NCBI GenBank assembly: GCA_026545225.1
Contig: CM048852.1
Span: 14,294,146-14,358,145 of the forward strand
From: Cornus controversa
Lineage: Eukaryota > Streptophyta > Magnoliopsida > Cornales > Cornaceae
Length of the DNA stretch: 64,000 nt
Reading direction: 5' to 3'
The notes below the pieces were generated by a model. That model did not search any database. It saw only the letters and a list, made by a program, of their open reading frames with translations, and was not told the DNA's origin. A program made the position numbers and the translations under genes. This document shows, in pieces, positions 55,443 through 64,000 of the stretch (positions are counted from its first letter, which is position 1; each line of letters opens with the position of its first letter).

Positions 55443-55565
55443 TTTTTCCTAATTGGTACACACCCCCAAAGAATTGTTTGCACCCAAGAGGATTTGAACC
55501 ATGGACCTAATGATTGCTAGTCACTTGGGCCAAGTTCTTTTACCACTTGAGCCAACCCTTTGGGG
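55443..55565 (-). mobile_element. tRNA-derived SINE with 17-bp target duplication
   Basis: On the minus strand GGTTGGCTCAAGTGG is an A box and CCATGGTTCAAATCC contains a B box, about 35 bases apart. A short A-rich tail closes the element (plus strand TTTTTTTCC at 55441). TCATGGATCATAATTTT stands on both sides (55426-55442 and 55566-55582). At about 123 bp it is a complete short plant SINE. It differs in sequence from the one at 19797. Confidence 0.88.
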
Positions 55566-55582
55566 TCATGGATCATAATTTT

Positions 55583-56379
55583 AATCATGATAGCATTTTT
55601 ATGATATATGTATGATTATGTTTATTATTGTGGATAAATAGTTTTATATGGTTTGTGGTGTGGTGTGGTGTTTATACATGGATGAAGCTCCAGGGTTTAC
55701 GGCAATTGTAAAGGGCAAAATAATTGTTGTCCTTGGCCAATTTATGTTTATTGCAAATTATTATGTATCTCTCATAAAGCCATGTAATAGTTTATAGAGA
55801 ATTCATCTCCAAGGAGATTTCTCAATCCTCTAGCCATGAAGCATGAGCCAAAGGTGAGATTTTTGAAGTCCAAGCACGTGAGGAGAATTGCTCGTCAAGA
55901 ACCACGTGGAGATTAATTTTTTTAGTTGGTTAGAGATATAGGTTAGATGGGCTTCATCTATGGTTTTATCTCTTATATTTCATGTATCTATAAATGTATA
56001 GCCATTATGTTATGTTGATGCATGATGATTCATGAAATAACATGTTTTAAGTTGGTAATTATTAAATTATGAGAGAGTAACTTGTTTGATAAGTTTTGAT
56101 TTAATATTTAAATTGGACTTGATTTATCTAGATACTTTCTATTTATAGTAGTTTTCAAAAAATATTTTATTTTTAAAATTAATTAAATATTTCTTGTGAA
56201 ATTATGAAAACAATGGAAATAGAAAGTAGATATTTTTGAAAATTTCTTAGTTAAAGGTCTCCAATTTAAATATGAAAAGTCATATGGATCTAACTCTCTC
56301 TAAACTTAATAAATATTAAATTAAAATATGGGCAAACATATATGCATAATTTTTTGTGTAGTATATTGTATTAATATGG
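55583..56379. other. intergenic DNA before the AT-rich array
   Basis: No gene was recognised. There is a GTGGT microsatellite at about 55648-55670 and a stretch with more even composition (55790-55920) that includes the inverted pair CTCCAAGGAGA. Confidence 0.4.
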
Positions 56380-59300
56380 TTTAATAGTTAGTTAAATAAA
56401 TTATTATTTATGTTACATTGTTTATAATTTATAATAAATAATTATTTTTGCTACAAAGTTTATTAGTAATTATATTATTTTTTAAATATACATAGTTCTT
56501 TATTAGTTATATGGTTAGTTAAATAAATTATTATTTAAGTTACATAGTTTATTATTAGTTAGATAGTTAGTTAAATAATTTATTATTTATGCCTCATAGT
56601 TTATTATTAGTTATACAGTTTGATAAATAAATTATTTTTTATGCTACATTCTTTATTATACATTTATTAAATAAACTATTATTTATATTACATAGATTAT
56701 TATTAGTTACATAGTTTGTTAAATAAATTATTATTTGTTACAGAATTTATTATTAATTATATATTTGTTAAATAAATGTTTAATAATGCTACAAAATATT
56801 AATATTATTTTATTATTTATGGATTCGGGATTCCGGTTTGGCTTTAGCTTAGTTTATTATTTATGGTCATTAGTTTTTAATTCATAATAAATTATTATTC
56901 ATTCTACATAATTTGTATTTAATAATATTCTATTATTTATGGTGCATAGGGTATAGGGATTATGGATTTGGGGTTTTTAATTACATAGTTTGTTATGGGT
57001 TTTAGGATTCAGGTTTTCGTGTTTGGAGTTTTAGGTTCTAGGTTTCCGATTCGAGGTTTCGGTTCGACTTTAGTTTAGTTTATTATTTATGTTAAATAGT
57101 TTTTAATTCATTAAAAAAATTTATTTATGCTAAATAGTTTATTATTAATTATTTAATTTGTTAAATAAATTATTATTTAAGGTAGGTAGTTCATTAATAA
57201 TTAGATAGTTAAATAATTATTATTTATGCTTCATAGTTCATTATTAGTATGTAATCCGTTAAATAATTTATTATTTATGCTTATCAGATATTAATTTAAT
57301 AAATTATTATTTATGTTACATACTTTATCATTAGTTACATAGTTTTTTAATTACATAGTTTGTTAAATATGTTATTATTTATGCTATATAGTTTATTATT
57401 GTTACATAGTTTTTTAATTACATAGTTTGTTTGGGGTTTGAAAATTTGGGTTTTTGTGTTTCGGGTTCTATGTTTGAGATTATATAATTCGTTTGAGGTT
57501 TGGGGATTCGAGTTTTCGTGTTTCAGGTTCCAGTTCGGCTTTAATTTATTTTATTATTTATGTTAGAAAAAAATTAGTTACTAATAAATTATTATTTACG
57601 CTACATAATTTATTATTGATTATATAGTTTGGTAAATAAATTATTATTTAAGCTATGTAGTCAATTATTAATTAGATAATTAGTTACGTAATTTATTATT
57701 TATGTTTCATAGTTCATTATTAGTTAAATAGTCTGTTAAATAAATTATTGTTTATCTTGCATAGTTTATAAAATATCTATTTAATATATTATTATTTATA
57801 CTGCATAAGGGTTATGGATTGGTGTTTCGTGGTTTAAAATTTAGGGTTTATTATTAGTTACATAGTCTAATAATTACATAATTTGTTTGTGGTTTAGGAA
57901 TTTTGGTTTTCGTGTTTCGAGTTCTAGGTTTGTGGTTTAGGATTGAAAGTTTTAGATCGGCTTTAGTTTAGTTTATTATTTATGTTAAATATTTTTTAAT
58001 TCATAAGAAATTACTTTATATTGTTTGTTAGTTAGATAGTTAGTTTAATAATTTATTATTTATGCTTTATAGTTCGTAATTAGTTATTTAGTCTATTAAG
58101 TAAATTATTATTTATGCTACATAATTTATTATTAGTTAAATTGTTTGAGGTTTCGGGGATTAGAGTTTGTGAATTCGGGGTTTAGGGTAAAGGAGTTATG
58201 ATTTATTATTAGTTAAATAGCCTTTTAATTATATAGTTTGTTTGGCGTTTGTGGATTCGTGTTTTTGCGTTTTGGGTTTTGGATTCCTGGTTCTGGTTCG
58301 ACTTTAGTTTCATTTATTATTTATGTTAAAAAGTTTTTAGTTAATAATAAATTATTATTTATGATACATAGTTTATTATTATTTATATAGTTTGTTAAAA
58401 AAAATTGTTATTTAAGCTACCTAGTCAATTATTAGTTAGATAGTTAGTTAAGTAATTTAGTATTAAGTGTCATAGTTCATTATTAGTTATATAGTCTGTT
58501 AAATAAATTATTGTTTATCATGCGTAATTTATCAGATATTTATTTAATATATTATTATTTATACTGCATAAAGGTTATGGATTGGTGTTTCGGGATTTTG
58601 AGTTTGGAATTTAGGATTTAAAATTTAGGCTTTATTATTAGTTACATAATCTATTAATTACATAGATTGTTTGGGGTTTTGGGATTCTAGGTTTGAAGTT
58701 TAAGATACGGGTTCCGATTCGGCTTTAGTTTAATTTATTATTTAAGTTAAATATTTTTTAATTTATAATAAATTACTTTTTATGATACATATTTATTATT
58801 AATTATATTATTTGTTAAATAAATAATTTAAGCTACATGATTCCGTATTTGTTAGATAGTTAGTTTAATAATTTATTGTTTATGTGTCATAGTTGATAAT
58901 TAGTTATTTAGTCTGTTAAATAGTTTATTATTGGTTACAAAGTTTGTTAAATAAATTATTATTTATTATCAACTACATAGTCTTTTAATTACATTGTTTG
59001 TATTTGGGATTCGGGTTTTTGTGTTTTGGATTTAGTTTTGGTGTTTTAGATTCGGGGTTCCGGTTCGGCTTTAGTTTAGTTTATTATTTTTGTTAATTAG
59101 TTTTTAATTCATAATAAATTATTATTTATGCTACATAATTTGAATTTAATAATATATTATTATTTATGGTTCATAGGGTTTAGGGATTGGTGTTTCGGGG
59201 TTTGGAGTTTGTGGATTCAGGGTTTGGGGTTTAGGAATTATGATTTATTATTAGTTAAATAGTATTTTGATTATATAGTTTGTTTGAGATTTGGAGATTC

Positions 59301-61728
59301 GAGTTTTTTTGTTTCGGGTTTAGGTTTGGGGTTTCAAATTCGGGGTTCTGGTTCAGCTTTAATTTAGTTTATTATTTATGTTAAAAAGTTTTTAGTTAAT
59401 AATAAATTGTTATTTATGCTACATAGTTTATTATTAATTATATAGTTTGTTAAATAAATTATTATTTAAGCTACCTAGTCAATTGTTAGTTAGATAGTTT
59501 GTTAAGAAATTTATTATTTATCCTTCGTAATTCATTATTAGTTATATAGTCTGTTAAATAAATTATTATTTATGCTACATTTTTTTTCAGATATTTATTT
59601 AATATATTATTTATACTGCATAGAGGTTAGGGATTGGGGTTTCTTGGTTTTGAGTTTGGGGATTCGGACTTTGGGGTTTATAATTTAAGCTTTATTATTA
59701 GTTACATAGTTTGTTTGAGGTTTGAGATTTGGTCTTGTTTCAGGTTCTAGGTTTGTGGTATAGGTTTCGGAGTTTCGGTTCAACTTTAGTTTAGTTTTTT
59801 ATTTATGTTAAATATTTTTTAATTCATAATAATTACTATTTATGATACATATTTATTATTAATCATATAGTTTGTTCAATAAATTATTATTTAAGTTACA
59901 TGGTTCCTTATTAGTTACATAGTTTAATAATTTATTATTTATGTTTAATGATTCATAATTAGTTATTTAGTCTGTTAAATAAGTTATTATTTATGCTACA
60001 TAGTTTATTATTTGTTACATAGTTTGTTAAATATATTATTATTTATTATTAGTTAAATAGCCTTTTAATAAAATAGTTCATTTGTGTTTGGGAATTTGGG
60101 TTTTTGTATATTCGGTTTTAGTTTTGGGGTTTCGGATTCGAGGTTATGGTTGGGCTTTAGTTTAGTTTATTATATGCTATTTAGTTTTAATTCATAATAA
60201 ATTATTATTTATGTTACATAATTTGTATTTAATAATATATTATTATTTATGGTTCATAGGGTTTAGGAATTGTGGTTTCGGGGTTTGGAGTTTGTGGATT
60301 CGAGGTTTGGGGTTTAGGAGTTATGATTTATTATTAGTTAAATAGTCTTTTAATTATATAGTCTGTTTGGGGTTTGGGGATTAGAGTTTTAGGTCTCGGG
60401 TTTAGATTCGGGGTTTTAATTCAGCTTTAGTTTAATTTATTATTTATGTTAAAAAGTTTTTAGTTAATAATAAATTGTTATCCATGCTGCATAGTTTATC
60501 ATTAATTATATAGTTTGTTAAATAAATTATTATTTAAGCTACGTAGTCAATTATTAGTTAGATTGTTAGTTAAGAAATTTATTATTTATGCTTCACAGTT
60601 TATTATTATTTATATAGTCTGTTAAATAAATTATTATTTATGCTACATAGTTTATCAAATATTTATTTAATATATTATTATTTATACAGCATAATGGTTA
60701 GGGATTCGGGTTTCGGGGTTTTGAGTTTTGGGATTTGGGGTTTAGAATTTAGGCTTTATTATTAGTTACATAGTTTGTTCGGAATTTGGGGATTTGAATT
60801 TTAGTGTTTCGAGTTCTAGGTTTGAAGTTTAGGATTCGGGGTTCTGGTTCAACTTGAGTTTAGTTTATTATTTATGTTAAATATTTTTTAATTTATAATA
60901 AATTTTTATTTATCATACATATTTATTATTAATTATATAGTTTGTTAAATAAATTTTTATTTAAGCTACATCGTTCCTTATTAGTTTGACAGTTAGTTTA
61001 ATAATTTATTATTTATGCTTCATAATTCATAATTAGTTATTTAGTCTATTAAATAAGTTATTATTTATGCTGTATAGTTTATTATTAGTTACATAACTTG
61101 TTAAATAAATTATTATTTATGATTATTACATAGTTTTTAATTACTTAGTTTGTTTGGGTTTGGGGATTCGGTTTTCGTGTTTCATGTTTTAGTTTAGGCG
61201 TTTCAGATTATAGGTTCCAATTCGACTTTAGTTTAGTTTATTATTTATTTTAATTAGTTTTTAATTCAAAATAAATTATTATTTATGCTACATAATTTGT
61301 ATTTAATAATATATTTTTATTTATGGTTTATAGGGTTTAGGGATTGGTTCTGGGGTTTGGAGTTTCTTGATTCGGGGTTTGGGGTTTAGGAGTTAAGATT
61401 TATTATTAGTTAAATATTCTTTTAATTATACAATTTGTTTAGGGTTGGGCGATTCGAGTTTTCTTGTGTTGGGTTTTAGGTTTGGGGTTTTGGATTAAGG
61501 TTCTGGTTCTACTTTAGGGTTTAGGATTTATTATTAATTATATAGTTTGTTTGAAGTTTGGGGATTCGAGTTTTCGTGTTTCAGGTTTTAGGTTTGGGGT
61601 TTCGAATTCATGGTTCTCGTTTGTCTTTAGTTTAGTTTATTATTTATGTTAAAAAGTTTTAGCCCACGAATAAATTATTATTTATACTATATAGTTTATT
61701 ATTAATTATATAGTTTGTTAAATAAATA
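56380..61728 (+). repeat. AT-rich satellite-like array, forward arm, with higher-order period
   Basis: The text is made of a few phrases in varied order: TTAGTTACATAGTTTGTTAA, ATAAATTATTATTTATGCTA, GGGGTTTGGGGATTCG and GGTTCGGCTTTAGTTTAGTT. Using the last as a marker, subunits start near 57070, 57530, 57955, 58300, 58710, 59055, 59345, 59775, 60150, 60412, 60845 and 61220. From 58300 on the spacing repeats as roughly 420-430, 350-375 and 260-290 bp, and subunits spaced three apart are most alike. The higher-order unit is therefore about 1.06 kb. No ORF of note and no transposon domain was seen. Confidence 0.8.
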
Positions 61729-64000
61729 ATAATTTATTTAATAAGTTACGTAACTAATAATAAACTATATAGCATAAATAATAACTTATTTAACAGATTA
61801 AATAATTAATTATGAATTATGAATCATAAATAATAAATTATTAAACTAACTGTCAAACTAATAAGGAACCATGTAACTTAAATAATAATTTATTTAACAA
61901 ACTATATAATTAATAATAAATATGTATGATAAATAGTAATTTATTATGAATTAAATAACATAAATAATAAACTAAACTCAAGCCGAACTGGAACCCGAAT
62001 CTGAAACCTCAAACCTAGAACTCGAAACACTAAAATCCAAATCCCAAGCAAATTATGTAAAGAACAATAATTTAACAGACTATGTAACTAATAATAAAGC
62101 CTAAATACTAAACCCCAAATCCCAAAACTCAAAACCCTGAAACTCAAATCCCTAACCGTTATGCTGTATAAATAATAATATATTAAATAAATATATGATA
62201 AACTATGTAGTATAAATAATAATTTATTTAACAGACTATATAAATAATAATGAACTATGAAGCATAAATAATAAATTACTTAACTAACAATCTAACTAAT
62301 AATTGACTACGTAGCTTAAATAATAATTTATTTAACAAACTATATAATTAATGATAAACTATGCAACATAGATGACAATTTATTATTAATTAAAAACTTT
62401 TAAATAGAAATAATAAATTAAACTAAAGCCGAACCAAAACCCCGAATCTAAACCCGAGACCTAAAACTCGATTTCCCAAATCCCAAACAAACTATATAAT
62501 TAAAAGACTATTTAACTAATAATAAATCGTAACTCCTAAACCCCAAACCTCGAATCCACAAACTCCAAACCCCGAAACCACAATCCCAAAACCCTATAAA
62601 CCATAAATAATAATATATTATTAAATACAAATCATTTAACATAAATAATAATTTATTATGAATTAAAAGTAAATAACATATAATAAACTAAACTAAAGCC
62701 GAACTAGAATCTCGAATCCAAAACCCCAAAACAAAAACCAGAAATACGAAAACCCAAATCCCCAAACACAAACGAACTATTTTATTAAAAGACTATTTAA
62801 CTAATAATAAGTAATAATGTATTTAACAAACTATGTAACTAATAATAAACTATGTAGCATAAATAATAACTTATTTAACAGACTAAATAACTAATTATGA
62901 ACCATTAAATATAAATAATAAATTATTAAATTAACTATCTAACTAATAAGGAACCATGTAACTTAAATAATATTTTTATTAACAAACTATATGATTAATA
63001 ATAAATATGTATCACAAATAGTAATTTATTATGAATTAAAAAAGATGTAATATAAATAAAAAACTAAACTTAAGCCGAACCGGAACCCCGAATCCTACAC
63101 CTCAAACCTATAATCCGAAACACACAAACCAAAATCTCCAATCCCCAAACAAACAATGTAATTATCAGACTATGTAACTAATAATAATCTAAAATTCTAA
63201 ACTCCAAATCCGGAATCCCCAAACTCAAAAACCCTGAAATCTCAATCCCTAACCCTTATGCTGTATGAATAGTGATTTGTTACATAAATAATTGATAAAC
63301 TATGTACCATAAATAATAATTTATTTAACAGACTATATAACTAATAATAAACTATGAAGCATAAATAATAAATTACTTAACTAACAATCTAACTAATAAT
63401 TGACTACGTAGCTTAAATAATAATTTATTTAACAAACTATATAATTAATAATAAACTATATAGCATAAATAATAATTTATTCATGTGCTAAAAACTTTTT
63501 AACATAAATAATAAACTAAACTAAAGCCAAACGAGAACCACGAATTCGAAACCCCAAACCTAAAACCTGAAACACGAAAACTCAAATCCCAAACCCCAAA
63601 CAAATTATATAATTAAAAGACTATTTAACTAATAATAAATCCTAAACCCCAAACCCCGAATCCACAAACTCTAAACCCCGAAACCCAAACTACGTAACTA
63701 ATAATAAACTATGTTGCATAAATAATAACTAATTTAACAGACTAAATAACTAATTATAAACTATGAAGCATAAATAATAAATTATTAAACTATCTTACTA
63801 ATAAGGAAGCATGTAGCTTAAATAATAATTTATTTAACTATATAACTAATAACAAATATTTATCAAAAATAGTAATTTATTATGAATTAAAAAATATTTA
63901 ACATAAATAATAAACTAAACTAAAGTCAAACCTAAACTCCAAAACCTAAACCACAAACCTAGAACCTGAAACAAGAAAACCCAAATCCCAAATCTCAAAC
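61729..64000 (-). repeat. AT-rich satellite-like array, inverted arm
   Basis: From about 61729 the same phrases appear as reverse complements (TAAACTAAACTCAAGCCGAA, AATAATAATTTATTTAACA). The markers at about 61970, 62413, 62688, 63062 and 63508 are 443, 275, 374 and 446 bp apart. Left of the axis the intervals from 60845 backwards are 433, 262, 375 and 430. The arm is thus an inverted copy of about 61080-59000, not a mirror image around the axis. It runs off the window. Confidence 0.8.

Noticed and set aside
55167-55520. Plus-strand ORF of 117 codons
   Set aside because: AT-rich I/F/Y/N-rich translation that runs into a SINE; no domain.

Overview
The window is nuclear DNA of a flowering plant, most likely a eudicot: AT-rich, gene-poor and built almost entirely of nested transposable elements. 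This rests on a Copia element primed by the initiator-Met tRNA site, an Athila/Tat-type Gypsy element, L1-type plant LINEs with DUF4283 and zf-RVT domains, PIF/Harbinger, CACTA and hAT elements, tRNA-type SINEs, and broken plant-type host exons. No intact host gene was recognised. Species cannot be named from the sequence alone.

Layout. 1-8110: the 5' part of a minus-strand LINE (copy A), split by a Copia-type element without a recognisable pol (413-7317), whose long LTR holds a small TRIM-like insertion. 8854-9132: two exons of a broken AP-2 alpha-adaptin gene. 9605-19786: a young Gypsy element with gag and protease but no recognisable reverse transcriptase or integrase. 19790-20350: a SINE and a possible MITE. 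20565-23398: a non-autonomous CACTA element with arrays of TACGAAAT-type subterminal repeats. 23480-30329: a PIF/Harbinger element with good terminal inverted repeats, a spliced DDE transposase of 395 residues and a spliced Myb/SANT protein. 30333-34905: decayed DNA with a triple 99-bp tRNA-like repeat and the 3' end of another old Gypsy element. 35018-40617: about 5.3 tandem copies of a 1.05-kb unit. 40716-41305: pieces of a broken TIM50 gene. 41644-47620: a full-length LINE (copy B) with a 12-bp target duplication, interrupted by a 467-bp hAT MITE. 47892-54415: LINE copy C with a 16-bp target duplication, containing a further LINE 3' fragment (D) and a 3577-bp solo LTR. 54484-54729: a UDP-glycosyltransferase pseudogene fragment. 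55443-55565: a SINE with a 17-bp target duplication. 56380-64000: an AT-rich satellite-like array with a higher-order period near 1.06 kb that flips orientation at about 61728.

How the parts relate. The Copia and Gypsy elements are unrelated by their ends and gag, yet both carry an ORF of the same class (putative plant transposon protein domain, PF20167-like as recalled) at the same place near the 3' LTR, and both carry their own short palindromic motifs in the LTR and around that ORF. The LINE copies share a 5' end and a stem-loop about 45 nt before the poly(A) tail, which probably serves as the recognition signal of their reverse transcriptase. Only the PIF/Harbinger element comes close to encoding all of its own transposition machinery.

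All calls come from reading the sequence by eye and from remembered family features; no database search was run.
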